From: Gordonibacter pamelaeae
Lineage (GTDB): Bacteria > Actinomycetota > Coriobacteriia > Coriobacteriales > Eggerthellaceae
Assembly (NCBI RefSeq): GCF_042665095.1
Contig: NZ_JBHTBV010000015.1
DNA: 64,000 bases
Reading direction: 5' to 3' (one strand)
In this document: positions 18,601 through 28,338 of the stretch, one piece after another
Position numbering within the stretch: position 1 is the first letter of the stretch
Layout: the number at the start of each line of letters is the position of its first letter
The notes under the pieces: model-generated
Seen by the model: only the letters and a program-made list of their open reading frames with translations
What the model was told of the DNA's origin: nothing
The model's database searches: none
Position numbers and translations under genes: made by a program

Positions 18601-19358
18601 GGCATCGCCTGTTCGATATGCACTGCCATCTGGACTTCGACGCCGATCCCCGTGCGCTTGCGGACGGGTTGGCGGCGTGCGGAACGGGCGCGTTCTCGAC
18701 GACCGTGACGCCTGCGGGCTTCGACCGGGCCGCGCGGCTGCTCGCGCCGTGCCCCAACGTGTGCGTGGGGGCGGGGCTGCATCCCTGGTGGGTGGAAGAA
18801 GGGCCGGCGGGCGAGGCGGCCGTCGAGCGCGCCGTTGCGAACGCGGCCGCGTCGCGCTACGTGGGCGAGGTGGGGCTCGACTTCGGCCTCAAGCACGTGG
18901 CGACGCGCGGGGCCCAGGTGGCGGCGTTCGACCGTATCGCCGCAGCCTGCGCGGCGGAGGGCGGCAAGGTGCTCTCGATCCACGCCGTGCGCTCCGCGGG
19001 AACCGTGCTCGACGTCCTCGAGCGCTACGGCGTCCTCGTCGGCAGCGCCTGCATCCTCCACTGGTTCTCCGGCACGTCCGACGAGCTGCAGCGCGCCGCG
19101 AAGCTCGGCTGCTTCTTCTCCGTGGGCCCGCACATGCTGGCCTCGAAGCGCGGCCGCGCCTACGCGCAGGCCATCCCACGAGACCGCCTGCTGCTGGAAA
19201 CCGACGAGCCGCCCGAGGCCGGCCCGGTCGTGCCAGCGGGGGAGTTCGCCCGCCTGCTGGAAGGCGCCCTCGACGAGATCGCCCGCCTGCGCCGCGAGGA
19301 CCCCGAAGCCCTTGCGGAGCGCATCGCGCACACGAGCCGCGACCTGCTCGGCCGGTAG
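18597..19358 (+). CDS. TatD-family metal-dependent hydrolase
   Basis: 253 aa. TIM-barrel amidohydrolase of the TatD DNase family. Metal ligands visible: FDMHCHLDF (HxH, residues ~6-13), the Glu in VGEVGLDFG (~85), and a terminal Asp in LLETDEPPE (~203). The usual middle HxR is present as SIHAVRS. Expected role: 3'-5' exonuclease or D-aminoacyl-type hydrolase; the substrate is not known. Coupled to tcdA by ATGA overlap. Confidence 0.85.
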   Translation: MRHRLFDMHCHLDFDADPRALADGLAACGTGAFSTTVTPAGFDRAARLLAPCPNVCVGAGLHPWWVEEGPAGEAAVERAVANAAASRYVGEVGLDFGLKHVATRGAQVAAFDRIAAACAAEGGKVLSIHAVRSAGTVLDVLERYGVLVGSACILHWFSGTSDELQRAAKLGCFFSVGPHMLASKRGRAYAQAIPRDRLLLETDEPPEAGPVVPAGEFARLLEGALDEIARLRREDPEALAERIAHTSRDLLGR

Positions 19359-19539
19359 CCGCCCGTGCGCCTGCCCGTGCTGCGCGGCGGCGCGCCATGC
19401 ACGCACGCCGTCCTCCGCCCGTTATCCCTGCCTACTAACACGCCGGCCACAGCGGCGTGACGGCCGGCCGCGTCCGCAGCCGCCTTTACCTGCCTGCCCC
19501 TATAGTAAAAGCCAAAAGGCCTCGAGGACGGGAGGAGCC

Positions 19540-19902
19540 ATGGAGCTCGGGTCGCTGCCGGAATGGTTTACGGCGTGCGCGGAGGTGCTGGCCGTGTGCA
19601 CGGCGCTGTTCCTGCCGCAGTACCGGGCGTACCGCGATAGGAGGGAGAGCCTTGCGCGCATGCGGCGCGTGACGAAGGGCATGCTGGCGGACCTCGTCGA
19701 CGAGCGGCAGGCCCGCCCTTCGGCCGACCCTGATCAGCTGGAAAGCGCCCAGGAGCTCGAGCTGTACCTGCGCGTGTCGTTCTTCGTGCTGAGCGACGCG
19801 CGCGAGATAGCGCTGCGCGGCCAGGTGGAGCGCCTGTACCGCCGCCTCATGGGCCCGGCGCCCGACCTCGCCGCGCTCCGCCGCGACGTCGCAGCGCTGT
19901 GA
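19540..19902 (+). CDS. Small single-pass membrane protein, hypothetical
   Basis: 120 aa. Residues ~8-27 (WFTACAEVLAVCTALFLPQY) form one N-terminal membrane segment, followed by a basic stretch YRDRRESLARMRRVTKG and a helical cytoplasmic region. CGGGAGGAGCC gives a strong Shine-Dalgarno site, and TATAGT at 19501-19506 is a fair -10. No family recognised. It precedes the second patatin gene by 47 bases and is probably co-transcribed with it. Confidence 0.65.
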   Translation: MELGSLPEWFTACAEVLAVCTALFLPQYRAYRDRRESLARMRRVTKGMLADLVDERQARPSADPDQLESAQELELYLRVSFFVLSDAREIALRGQVERLYRRLMGPAPDLAALRRDVAAL

Positions 19903-19949
19903 GGCGCGCAGGCACCGTTCCGGCGGCGGGAAGGAGGGAGGGCGGCCCG

Positions 19950-20825
19950 ATGGAGAGCACGGTGCGCGATGTTGCGCTCATCTTCGAGGGCGGCGGGATG
20001 TGGAACTCGTACTCGGCCGGGGCTCTCACGGTCATGTTGGAGAACGGGCTGTTCTTCGACGACGTGTACGGACTCTCCGCGGGCGCGACGAACGCGATCG
20101 ACTACCTGTCGCGCGACGTGCGGCGGGCGGAGGCGTCGTTCACCGCATCGCTCGACGACCTGGCGTTCCGCTGGTGGATCGCGCCGTTCGCGGGCGCGGA
20201 CGGCGTGCGCGCGGCCCTGCACGGCCACGCGCTCGCACGTCCCGGGTACGCGCTTCCGTTCGACTTCGCGGCTTTCCAGGCGAACCCGGCGCGCGCCACG
20301 CTGCAGGCCATCGACCGCGACAGCGGCGCCACGGCGTACTTCACGCGCGCGGACTTCCCCGACGAGCACGCGCTCATGGAGCACGTGCGGGCCTCCACGA
20401 GCTACCCTGTCATCCTGCCGCCCACCTGGATAGGCGGCCGGGCGCTGTACGACGGGGGCATCGGCGACGGCGCCGGCATCATGTTGCCGCGCGCGGAGGC
20501 CGACGGGCTGCGCCGCTTCTTCGTCGTGTGCACGCGCCCTCGCGGCTTCCGGCGCCGGACGCGCCGCAAACGCCTCTACGACGTGTTCTTCTGGAGGCGT
20601 CCCGCCATGCGCGCGGCCCTGGACACCTGGGCGCGCCGTTACAACGCCGAGCTCGACCGCCTTGCGCGCCTGGAGGCGAAGGGCCGTGCCTACGTGTTCT
20701 ACGCGAACGGCCAGGGAGTGGCCAACACCGAGCGCGACCGGGCGAGGCTCCAGGCGAACTTCCGGCGCGGCCGCGCGCAGGCCCAGGCGGAGCTGCCCGC
20801 CTGGGAGCGCTTCCTGGGGAGGTAA
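19950..20825 (+). CDS. Patatin-like phospholipase (second copy)
   Basis: 291 aa, paralogue of the protein at 15813. EGGGMW (residues 12-17) is the oxyanion motif, GLSAGAT the nucleophile elbow, and YDGGIGDG the catalytic Asp motif. The C-terminal region (LYDVFFWRRPAMRAALDTW) and the final QAQAELPAWERFL mirror the first copy, so the two arose by duplication. Unlike the first, it has a Shine-Dalgarno site (AAGGAGGGAGG, though about 10 bases away). Cytoplasmic; substrate unknown. Confidence 0.85.
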   Translation: MESTVRDVALIFEGGGMWNSYSAGALTVMLENGLFFDDVYGLSAGATNAIDYLSRDVRRAEASFTASLDDLAFRWWIAPFAGADGVRAALHGHALARPGYALPFDFAAFQANPARATLQAIDRDSGATAYFTRADFPDEHALMEHVRASTSYPVILPPTWIGGRALYDGGIGDGAGIMLPRAEADGLRRFFVVCTRPRGFRRRTRRKRLYDVFFWRRPAMRAALDTWARRYNAELDRLARLEAKGRAYVFYANGQGVANTERDRARLQANFRRGRAQAQAELPAWERFLGR

Positions 20826-20923
20826 GCACGCCCCGCACGGCAAGAAAAGTCGAGCGCCCGCGGGCCTTCTGCGGTTTCATACGTACCCGGACGAACGAAG
20901 GAACCGGAGAAGGAGGAGAGGGC

Positions 20924-21679
20924 ATGGACGAAGTCATACGGGCCAAGGGCCTTTCGAAGTCGTACGGCGGCCGTCCCGTCGTACGCGACCTTGGGCTCTG
21001 CGTGGGAGCCGGCGAGGTGTTCGGGCTTCTGGGCGCCAACGGCGCGGGAAAGACGACGAGCGTGGAGTGCCTGCTGGGCGTGCGCAAGCCCGACGCAGGC
21101 ACGGTGCGCATCCTGGGCATGGACCCGCAGCGCGAGCGGCGCCGGCTGTTCCAGCGGGTAGGCGTGCAGTTCCAGGAGGGCAGCCACCAGGCGGAGATCC
21201 GCGTGGACGAGCTCTGCCGCGAGACGGCGTGCCTGTACGGCAGGCCGGCCGACTGGCGGGCGCTGCTCGCGCGCTTCGGCTTGGAGGGGCGCGAGCGCGC
21301 CCAGGTGAAACAGCTGTCGGGCGGCCAGCGCCAGCGGCTGTTCATCGTGCTGGCGCTGACAGGGCGCCCTCAGGTGGTGTTTCTGGACGAGCTGACCACC
21401 GGATTGGACGTGAAGGCGCGCCGCGACGTGTGGCGGACGCTGGAGGAGCTGAAGCACGACGGGCTGACCATATTCCTGACCTCGCATTTCATGGATGAAG
21501 TGGAGGCGCTGTGCGACCGTGTGCTCATCCTGCGCGACGGCCGCGAGGCGTTCTCGGGAACGGTGGGGCAGGCGGTGGACGCCAGCCCGTGCAGCACGTT
21601 CGAGGATGCGTACCTGTGGTTCTCCGGGGAGGAGCCCGAGGGGCCCGACGGTGACGAAGAGAAAGGAAACGTGCGATGA
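20924..21679 (+). CDS. ABC-2 type transporter ATP-binding protein
   Basis: 251 aa. Walker A LGANGAGKTT (~residues 37-46), Q-loop FQEGS, signature LSGGQRQRL (~130), Walker B VVFLDELTTGLD and H-loop TSHFMDE are all present, so the ATPase should be active. It pairs with the permease at 21676 (ATGA overlap). Such pairs export drugs, peptides or lipids; the substrate is unknown. AAGGAGGAG precedes the ATG. An AraC/GyrI regulator follows the operon. Confidence 0.88.
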   Translation: MDEVIRAKGLSKSYGGRPVVRDLGLCVGAGEVFGLLGANGAGKTTSVECLLGVRKPDAGTVRILGMDPQRERRRLFQRVGVQFQEGSHQAEIRVDELCRETACLYGRPADWRALLARFGLEGRERAQVKQLSGGQRQRLFIVLALTGRPQVVFLDELTTGLDVKARRDVWRTLEELKHDGLTIFLTSHFMDEVEALCDRVLILRDGREAFSGTVGQAVDASPCSTFEDAYLWFSGEEPEGPDGDEEKGNVR

Positions 21680-22428
21680 GCAGGTTCAAAGGTTTCGGGA
21701 CGCTGTTCGGTATCGAGCTCAAGCTGAACGTGCGCGACATGAACATGGTGGTGTTCGCCATCGCCATGCCGCTCGTGGTGCTGGCGGTGCTGGGCATCGT
21801 GTACGACACGGACCCCGCGTTCGAGGGCGCCGGCTACTCGTTCGTCGAGCAGTCGTTCGGCGCGGTGGCCTCCATCGCCATCTGCGCGGCGGGTGCGATG
21901 GGCCTGCCGCTGGCCGTGGCGGACTATCGCGAGCGGAAGGTGTTCAAGCGCATGAAGGCGACGCCGGCCAGCCCTGCGCTCATCCTGGGAGTGAGCCTGG
22001 CCATCTACGCGCTGTATGCGGCGGTGTCGCTCGCGCTCCTCTGGGCGGTGGCCACGCTCGCGTTCGGCGTGCAGATGCGCGGATCGTGGCCGGCCTTCCT
22101 CGGAGGCTGGCTGCTCACGCTGGCCGGCATGCTGAGCATCGGGCTGGTGGTGGGAGGCCTGGCGCGCACGAGCAAGCAGGCGTCCATCATTGCGAGCATA
22201 CTGTACTTTCCCATGCTCGTGTTCTCGGGTGCCACGCTGCCGTTCGAGATCATGCCCCCGGCGGTTCAGCAGGTCGCGGGAGTCATGCCGCTTTCGCAGG
22301 GCATCCAGCTGATGAAGTCGGCGTTCTTGGGTGCGCCGCCCGACGTGGCGGCGGTGCCGCTGGCCGTGCTGGCAGCGGTGGCCGTGGCGTGCACGGCGGT
22401 GGCGGTTCGGTTCTTCCGGTGGGAATAG
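21676..22428 (+). CDS. ABC-2 type transporter permease
   Basis: 250 aa, six predicted membrane segments beginning with NMVVFAIAMPLVVLAVLGIV. The ABC-2 permease signature region LYFPMLVFSGATLPFEIMP near residue 175 is clear. Translationally coupled to the upstream ATPase gene. Probable multidrug or small-molecule exporter half; it would act as a dimer in the cytoplasmic membrane. Confidence 0.85.
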   Translation: MSRFKGFGTLFGIELKLNVRDMNMVVFAIAMPLVVLAVLGIVYDTDPAFEGAGYSFVEQSFGAVASIAICAAGAMGLPLAVADYRERKVFKRMKATPASPALILGVSLAIYALYAAVSLALLWAVATLAFGVQMRGSWPAFLGGWLLTLAGMLSIGLVVGGLARTSKQASIIASILYFPMLVFSGATLPFEIMPPAVQQVAGVMPLSQGIQLMKSAFLGAPPDVAAVPLAVLAAVAVACTAVAVRFFRWE

Positions 22429-22524
22429 GGCAAAAACGGTCGAGCGCCCGCGCGCGCGTCCGGTAGAGTGGTCGGGTGCAGGCGCGGGGCAGTGGAAAGC
22501 GGACGGCGGAAAGGGGCGTGCGGC

Positions 22525-23469
22525 GTGAACGAGCAGGTGCAGGCAGTGCAGCGGATGCAGGACTACCTCGAGGAGCACGTGGAGGACGAGGTGACCCTTG
22601 AGGACCTCGCTGCCGTGTCGCTGTTCTCGCCGTGGCATTCCTACCGGCTGTTTCGCCGGCTCACGGGCATGACCCCCGCCGACTACCAGCGCCGGATGCG
22701 CCTCACGCATTCGGCCGCGCGGCTGCGCGAGGAGGGCCGGCGCGTGGCCGACGTGGCCTTCGAGTCGGGGTTCGGCAGCGTGGACGGCTACCAGCGGGCG
22801 TTTCGCCGCGAGTTCGGCTGCAACCCCGGCTCCTACGCGGCCGATCCGGTCCCCATCGGCCTGTTCGTGCCTTACGGCGTGAAGTTCGACGAGCTGCGCC
22901 GCGCCCACGTGCCCGCCCCTGCGAACGCGGCGAGAAACGTGCTGGTGCAGACGATCGAGAAGCCGGCGCGCCGCGTGGTGCTGAAGCGCGGCGTGTCGGC
23001 GCACGACTACTTCTCGTACGGCGAGGAGGTGGGATGTCAGGTGTGGGGCCTCATCACCAGCATGGAGCAGCTGGGCGGCGAGCCGGTGAGCCTATGGCTG
23101 CCGCCGCGCTTCCGCCCCGCCGGCACGTCGGTGTACGTGCAGGGCGCGGAGATGCCCGCCGGCTTCGAGGGCCCCGTGCCCAACGGCTTCGACGTGGTCG
23201 ACCTGCCCGCCGCCACGTACCTTTCGTTCCAAGGCGAGCCCTTCCGCGAGGAGGACTTCGTGGACGCCGTGGAATCCGTGCAGCGCGCCATGGACCGCTA
23301 CGACCCGGCCGCCATCGGCTATGCCTGGGACGACGACCACCCCCGCGTGCAGTACGAGCCCGATCCTGCAGCCGGCTACCGCGAGATGCGCGCCGTGAGG
23401 CCGCTCGCAACGGGGGAGCGGCCCGCTTGCGCCGCCCCTACCGGCCCTGCCCCTGCTCCCAGCGCTTGA
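22525..23469 (+). CDS. AraC-family regulator with GyrI-like effector domain
   Basis: 314 aa. Residues 5-105 contain two AraC helix-turn-helix units (LEDLAAVSLFSPWHSYRLFR and VADVAFESGFGSVDGYQRAF). Residues ~130-300 form a GyrI-like small-molecule-binding domain (EKPARRVVLKRG, YLSFQGEPF, YEPDP). This architecture matches Rob/BmrR-type sensors of toxic compounds, and its place behind an ABC exporter suggests it controls that exporter. The start is a GTG with AAAGGGGCG about 6 bases upstream. Its 3' end overlaps the convergent XRE gene by 32 bases. Confidence 0.85.
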   Translation: MNEQVQAVQRMQDYLEEHVEDEVTLEDLAAVSLFSPWHSYRLFRRLTGMTPADYQRRMRLTHSAARLREEGRRVADVAFESGFGSVDGYQRAFRREFGCNPGSYAADPVPIGLFVPYGVKFDELRRAHVPAPANAARNVLVQTIEKPARRVVLKRGVSAHDYFSYGEEVGCQVWGLITSMEQLGGEPVSLWLPPRFRPAGTSVYVQGAEMPAGFEGPVPNGFDVVDLPAATYLSFQGEPFREEDFVDAVESVQRAMDRYDPAAIGYAWDDDHPRVQYEPDPAAGYREMRAVRPLATGERPACAAPTGPAPAPSA

Positions 23470-23899
23470 GGTGGGGAAGCAGCGCGCCCATGAACGACAC
23501 CGCCTCGTCGCGCGAGATGCGGCAGGCGGCGGCCATGTGGGGGGCGGCCTCCTCGATGAGCTCCTCCATGGTCTCGTCGCGGACGAACGCGCCGTTCTCG
23601 TAGCACATCGAGCAGAAGTCGCGCGAACGGCCGCCGCCTGCCTCGCTGCCGTGGTCGGCCTCCTGGTAGAACGGCATGCCGCAGCTTTGGCAGTAGTCTT
23701 TGTCGGGCATCTCCAGCAGCTCCATGAGCGGCATGTCGAACGTGGCGGCGATGAGCTTGCACATGTCCACGCCCGGCTCGGTCTCGCCGGTCTCCCAGCG
23801 CGAGACGGCTTGGCGGGTGACGTAGAGCCTGCGCGCCACGTCCTCCTGCGTGAGGTTGCGCTCACGGCGCATGCGGGCTAGCGACTCTCCGATGGCCAT
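23438..23899 (-). CDS. XRE-type HTH regulator fused to zinc-ribbon domain
   Basis: 153 aa. Residues 5-60 are a Cro/C1 HTH (LTQEDVARRLYVTRQAVSRW). Residues 69-103 hold a putative zinc site with two CxxC pairs (CQSCGMPF and CSMCYENG), a domain often found alone as a zinc-ribbon protein. The C-terminus is helical. AAAGGAAT precedes the ATG on the minus strand. It is probably a DNA-binding regulator; its targets are unknown. Confidence 0.8.
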   Translation of the reverse strand: MAIGESLARMRRERNLTQEDVARRLYVTRQAVSRWETGETEPGVDMCKLIAATFDMPLMELLEMPDKDYCQSCGMPFYQEADHGSEAGGGRSRDFCSMCYENGAFVRDETMEELIEEAAPHMAAACRISRDEAVSFMGALLPHLKRWEQGQGR

Positions 23900-24025
23900 G
23901 CGGATTCCTTTCTTCGCGAAGGGCCCCGTGGGGCCGCGGCGCCGTTTTCTCGCCGCAGGGCCATTGAACCACGTCGTGTGCGTTGCGGTAAAGAAACAAA
24001 ACGTTGCCCGACGCCCGCCCGGGTC

Positions 24026-25774
24026 TTACGCCGGGGCGGGCACCCCGCGGTCGAAGGCGAGCAGGCGGCGGTAGCGCTCGCTCGTGCGCTCCAGCTCGGC
24101 GGGCGAGCCCTCCATCTCTATGCGGCCGTCCTCCACGAACACGACGCGGTCCATGGCGGACACGCCCTGCAGGTGGTGGGTGATCATGATGAGCGTCCTG
24201 CCCTCCGCGTTCTCGACGAACGTCTTCAGCAGCGCGCGCTCGGTGGCGGGGTCGAGGCCCACGGTGGGCTCGTCCAGCAGTATGACGGGCGTGTCCTGCA
24301 AGAGCACGCGGGCGAGCGCGATGCGGTGGCGCTCGCCGCCCGAGAAGCGCATGCCGGCCTCGTCCACCAGGGTGTCGAGCCCTTCCGGCAGGCGCTCCAC
24401 CAGGCCGGAGAGCCCCACGTGCGCCAGCACCTCGCGGATCTGGCCGTCGGTGGCGGCGGGGTTGCCGATGCGCAGGTTCTCGCGCAGCGTCATGTTGAAC
24501 AGGTACGTCTGCTGCTGGATCACGCCGATGTGCCGCGCCATGGCGTCGCCGAAGCTGCTGGCGGGCACGCCGTTCAGCGTCACGCTGCCGGACGCAGGCG
24601 CCAGATCGCCGCGGATGAGGGAGGCCAGCGTGCTCTTGCCCGAGCCGCTGCGCCCCAGGATGGCGACCTTCTGGCCCTGCGGGATGGTCAGGCTCACCCC
24701 GTCGAGCACGGCGCGTGCGGAGCCGGGGTAGCGAAACGCCACGTTCTCCACGGCCAGGGCGAGGGGCGCCTCCACCGCGGGCGCGGGGCCCTCCTCCGGC
24801 GCGGGCTGGGGCAGCTCGTTCAGCCGGCGGATGGAATCGCGGTAGACGCCCGCCTCGGCGGCGGCCGCGGGCAGGGGCGCGAAGGCGTCGATGAGCGGGA
24901 AGAATCCCAGCACGAACGCGGCGATCCAGTTCGCCGCCCCATCGGGCTGCCCGCCGAAGTAGCCGCCGGCCCACACGAGCAGCAGGGCCGCCGCGGCGCC
25001 GAACACGGCCGTGGACGCGAGGTCGCGCCACCGCGCGAAGCGGTCCAGCCGCGCCTCGATGTCGTGCCGGGCCTTCTCGGCGGCCTGGTAGCGCGAGAGG
25101 TACTCGTCGCCGCGTTGCGCGAAGATCCAGTCGGAGGCGCCCAGCACGTTGTCGGTGAGCTCGCCGTACAGCTCGTTCTTCAAGGCCTTGCGGCGCTCGA
25201 TGCGCGCCCGGTTCGCGAGCGCGGACACGAGCGGCACCAGGAACACCTCCACGCCCAGCACGAGCGCGAGCGCCAGCGCGAACCACGCGTCGAAGAACCC
25301 GAGCACCGCCACGCCCAGCGCGTACACTAGCCACGCCACCACGGTGGGGAACACCGCGCGCAGGTACAGGTTCTGCAAGTGCCCGATGTCCTCGGCCAGA
25401 AGTCCCAGGATGTCGCCCGTGCGGTGGCTGCGGCGGAAGAACACGGCGTCGCGCTCCAGCGCCCCGTAGAGCTTGCTGCGCAGGCCGCTCGTCATGCGCA
25501 GCACCCAGTCGTGGCTGGTAAGGCGCTCGAGGTACTGCAGGATGGGCTTCCCGATGCCGAAGATGCGCACGAAGAGCGTGGGCAGGTGGATCATGAGGAT
25601 GCTGCCCGGCAGGGCCGCCGCCGCGCTGATGAGGAAGCCGGACGTCACCATGAGCCCGCTCGCGAACCCGAACGTGGCCACGCCCAGGAACAGCGCCAGC
25701 GCGAGCGCCTTCCAATACCGTTTGAAGAAGGGCGCGACCCAACGGTCGGCCCGCGCGCCGTTGTCGCGGCTCAT
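24026..25774 (-). CDS. cydC: ABC transporter CydC-type subunit
   Basis: 582 aa exporter half: six membrane segments (residues ~25-300) then an ATPase domain with Walker A LGRSGSGKST, signature FSGGERHRIALAR and Walker B VILLDEPTVGLD. N-terminal ASGLMVTSGFLISAAA matches CydC. CydDC exports cysteine/glutathione-type thiols and is needed for cytochrome bd assembly in other bacteria. It starts inside the cydD stop (ATGA overlap), so the pair is translationally coupled. The cydAB genes are not in the window. Confidence 0.85.
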   Translation of the reverse strand: MSRDNGARADRWVAPFFKRYWKALALALFLGVATFGFASGLMVTSGFLISAAAALPGSILMIHLPTLFVRIFGIGKPILQYLERLTSHDWVLRMTSGLRSKLYGALERDAVFFRRSHRTGDILGLLAEDIGHLQNLYLRAVFPTVVAWLVYALGVAVLGFFDAWFALALALVLGVEVFLVPLVSALANRARIERRKALKNELYGELTDNVLGASDWIFAQRGDEYLSRYQAAEKARHDIEARLDRFARWRDLASTAVFGAAAALLLVWAGGYFGGQPDGAANWIAAFVLGFFPLIDAFAPLPAAAAEAGVYRDSIRRLNELPQPAPEEGPAPAVEAPLALAVENVAFRYPGSARAVLDGVSLTIPQGQKVAILGRSGSGKSTLASLIRGDLAPASGSVTLNGVPASSFGDAMARHIGVIQQQTYLFNMTLRENLRIGNPAATDGQIREVLAHVGLSGLVERLPEGLDTLVDEAGMRFSGGERHRIALARVLLQDTPVILLDEPTVGLDPATERALLKTFVENAEGRTLIMITHHLQGVSAMDRVVFVEDGRIEMEGSPAELERTSERYRRLLAFDRGVPAPA

Positions 25775-27489
25775 AGCGCGCCTCCTTCCAGCTGGGCGGC
25801 CAGGCGCGCGAACGCGCCGCCGCCGGCGCGCAGCTCCTCCGGTGCACCCTGCTCGGTCACGCGCCCGCCCTCCATGACCACGACGACGTCCATGTCGTCC
25901 ACCCAATGCAGCCGATGCGTGGCGAAGAACACGAGGCGCCCCTCCATGAGCGGCAGCATGCGCTCCTTCAGCTCCATCTCCGTCTCGATGTCCAGGTGCG
26001 CCGTGGGCTCGTCGAACAACAGGATGCGCCGCGAGCGGTCGAGGAACGCCCGCGCGAGCGCGATGCGCTGCGCCTGCCCGCCCGAGAGCGGCCGCGCCCC
26101 CTCGCCGATGCGCGTGTCCAGCCCGCGGGGCAGCTCGTCCACGAGCCCCTCGAGCCCCACCACCTCCACGGCGCGCGCCACCTCGTCGTCGGTCGCGTCG
26201 GGGCGGTAGAACACGAGGTTCTCGCGCAGCGTGGCGTGGAAGAGGTAGGGGTCCTGCGGGATGTAGGCCACCTGGCTCTGCCAGGTCGTCTGGCGCAGGC
26301 TTTGCGCCCGCACGCCGTCCACGTCGATCCCGCCCTCGTCGGGCGAGGCGAAGCCGCCGAGCAGGCTCACGAGCGTGCTCTTGCCCGAGCCGCTTGCGCC
26401 CACGATGCCCACTTTCTGGAACCCCTCGGCCGCAAGCGTCACGCCCTCGAGCGCCTTGAACCCCGGGTACGAGAAGCCCACCCCCTCGAGCCCGAGGCGC
26501 GCATCGGCGTGCCAGGCGGGCAGCGGCAGCTCCGCAGGCGGCTCGTCGGGCGCGTCCACGAGCGCCTGGATGGACGCGAGCGCGTTCTTGCCGTCGAGCG
26601 AGGCGTGGTAGTCGGCCGCGAACTCGCGGATAGGACGGAAGTACTCGGGTGCTATCACGAGCAGCGCGAGCGCTGGGAACAGCGTGACCGAGCCGTCGAT
26701 CAGGCGGAATCCCAGCATGAACGCCACGGCCGCCACCGAGAGCGTCGCGAACGTGTCCAGCACCAGGCTCGAGAGGTTCGCCACCTTGAGCGTGCGCATG
26801 GTGGCCTCGCGGAAGCGCTCGGACACCTCGTAGATGCTCTTCCCGTAGCGCTTGGACACGCCGAACAGCTTGAGCGTGTCGATGCCGCGCAGCGTGTCTA
26901 TGAAATGGTTCGACATGATCTCGAACGTGCGGTGCTGCCGCGACGCCTTCTCCTTGGCCGTGTGGCCCATGATGACCATGTACAAGATGATGAACGGGAA
27001 TGTCACGAACATGATGAGCCCCGACACCCAGTCGAGCGCGAACGAGGCCGCCAGCAGGATGGCGGGGATGAGGGCGATGCCCGTGACCTTGGGCAGGATG
27101 AGCTTGAAGTACGTTTCCACCTGGTCGGCGCCCTCCAGCACGGCGGCGGTCACGCTGCCGGTGCCGTGGTCCTGCACGAGCCGGGCGTTCGTGGTGAATA
27201 TCTTCTCGAGCAGCGAGCGGCGCAGCGCGTTCGCCTGCTCGTAGGCGTAGGCGTCGAGCAGGGCGGACTGCGCGCAGAGCACGCCTTGCCGGCCGATGAA
27301 GCACGCGAGGAACACGGCTACGAGCAGGGCCTGGTCGATGACCGCGCCGCCCAGCCACAGGTTCGTGATGGCGCGTGACAGCGACCAGGCCTGCCCCAGC
27401 ACCGCGAGCGCCTGCAGCGCCGCGGACGCCGCGAGCAGCCCGAGGATGCGCCCCACCCCCGGAAGCGCGAAGATGGCCTTGTCGATCAT
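25771..27489 (-). CDS. cydD: ABC transporter CydD-type subunit
   Basis: 572 aa, membrane domain then ATPase with Walker A VGASGSGKST, signature LSGGQAQRIALARAF and Walker B ILLFDEPTAHLD. It heads the minus-strand cydDC operon; GAAGCGAGCC precedes the ATG, a weak ribosome site. A TATAGT box lies within the AT-rich patch 27548-27573 upstream and is a likely -10. Heterodimer partner of the CydC-type protein in the cytoplasmic membrane. Confidence 0.85.
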   Translation of the reverse strand: MIDKAIFALPGVGRILGLLAASAALQALAVLGQAWSLSRAITNLWLGGAVIDQALLVAVFLACFIGRQGVLCAQSALLDAYAYEQANALRRSLLEKIFTTNARLVQDHGTGSVTAAVLEGADQVETYFKLILPKVTGIALIPAILLAASFALDWVSGLIMFVTFPFIILYMVIMGHTAKEKASRQHRTFEIMSNHFIDTLRGIDTLKLFGVSKRYGKSIYEVSERFREATMRTLKVANLSSLVLDTFATLSVAAVAFMLGFRLIDGSVTLFPALALLVIAPEYFRPIREFAADYHASLDGKNALASIQALVDAPDEPPAELPLPAWHADARLGLEGVGFSYPGFKALEGVTLAAEGFQKVGIVGASGSGKSTLVSLLGGFASPDEGGIDVDGVRAQSLRQTTWQSQVAYIPQDPYLFHATLRENLVFYRPDATDDEVARAVEVVGLEGLVDELPRGLDTRIGEGARPLSGGQAQRIALARAFLDRSRRILLFDEPTAHLDIETEMELKERMLPLMEGRLVFFATHRLHWVDDMDVVVVMEGGRVTEQGAPEELRAGGGAFARLAAQLEGGAL

Positions 27490-27640
27490 GGCTCGCTTCC
27501 CTTGCGTCCCGGGGCCCGCGGCGGCCCCGCGCCGCTGCCCTGCCGTTAAATGATACTACTATAGTAACATAAAGGGAGGGGCCGCGCCAGCTGGAACGGC
27601 GCGGCTGCGGAGCCTCGCTTGCGCGGCCGCTCGCCCCTCC

Positions 27641-28231
27641 TTAGCGCCAGTCCTCCTCGTCGGCGGACTCCCATCCCAGAAGCGCATCGCCTATCAGGCG
27701 GAACGTGAAGGGGAGCGGCTTTGCCAGCGCGCCCTCGTCGATGAGCACCGCGATGCCCTCCAGCTCGTCGAGCAAGTCGAAGAACGACACCTCCTCGAGC
27801 GACGGCATGCCGGCGGCTATCTCGTCCGCCGAGATAGTCATGATGGCAAGGACGATGTCCAGGTAGCCGTCCAGCTGGTCGTTGCTGGCGCGCAGCGCCT
27901 CCACGTCGTCCTTGCCGAAGAACGACTCCTCCACGCAGTACCAGCCGATGACGCCCTCGTCGTCGGCCTCCTCGTCGTCCAGAAGGTCGCTTAGCACAAT
28001 GCCGTTGCCGGCGAGGTCGTCCACGGAGAAGCACGCCGAGGCCAGAAGCTCGGGCGTCACGAGCGGCTCCTCGCTGTCGTCCAGGTCGCTCATCACGTAC
28101 ACCACGCGCGCGACCAGCCCGTTCTCCATCACGTTAAGCGACAGCCCGAAATGGTATCCCGGCATCGCCTGGCGCGTGCCCCAGTACAGCTCGCCGCTGT
28201 GCTCGATAAGGGTCTTGACGGTAGCGGCCAT
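27641..28231 (-). CDS. Acidic hypothetical protein
   Basis: 196 aa, strongly acidic (SDLDDSEEP, DLLDDEEADDEG, ESADEED). No membrane segment or recognised domain. Start chosen at ATG 28231 because GAAGGAGGC lies 5 bases upstream; an upstream in-frame extension lacks a ribosome site. It is transcribed divergently from ridA. Function unknown. Confidence 0.7.
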   Translation of the reverse strand: MAATVKTLIEHSGELYWGTRQAMPGYHFGLSLNVMENGLVARVVYVMSDLDDSEEPLVTPELLASACFSVDDLAGNGIVLSDLLDDEEADDEGVIGWYCVEESFFGKDDVEALRASNDQLDGYLDIVLAIMTISADEIAAGMPSLEEVSFFDLLDELEGIAVLIDEGALAKPLPFTFRLIGDALLGWESADEEDWR

Positions 28232-28338
28232 GCGGCCTCCTTCGCATCGGATGGATCGGTTGGAAAGAGTATAGGGCAAACAGGGCCCGGGCGATGCGCT
28301 AGAATGGGCGGAAACACCGAACACGGAAGGAAGCGCTC

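Noticed and set aside
27548..27573. Palindromic ACTATAGT patch upstream of cydD as a regulator operator
   Set aside because: Too short and AT-biased to distinguish from an ordinary -10 region; kept only as a possible promoter in the cydD entry.
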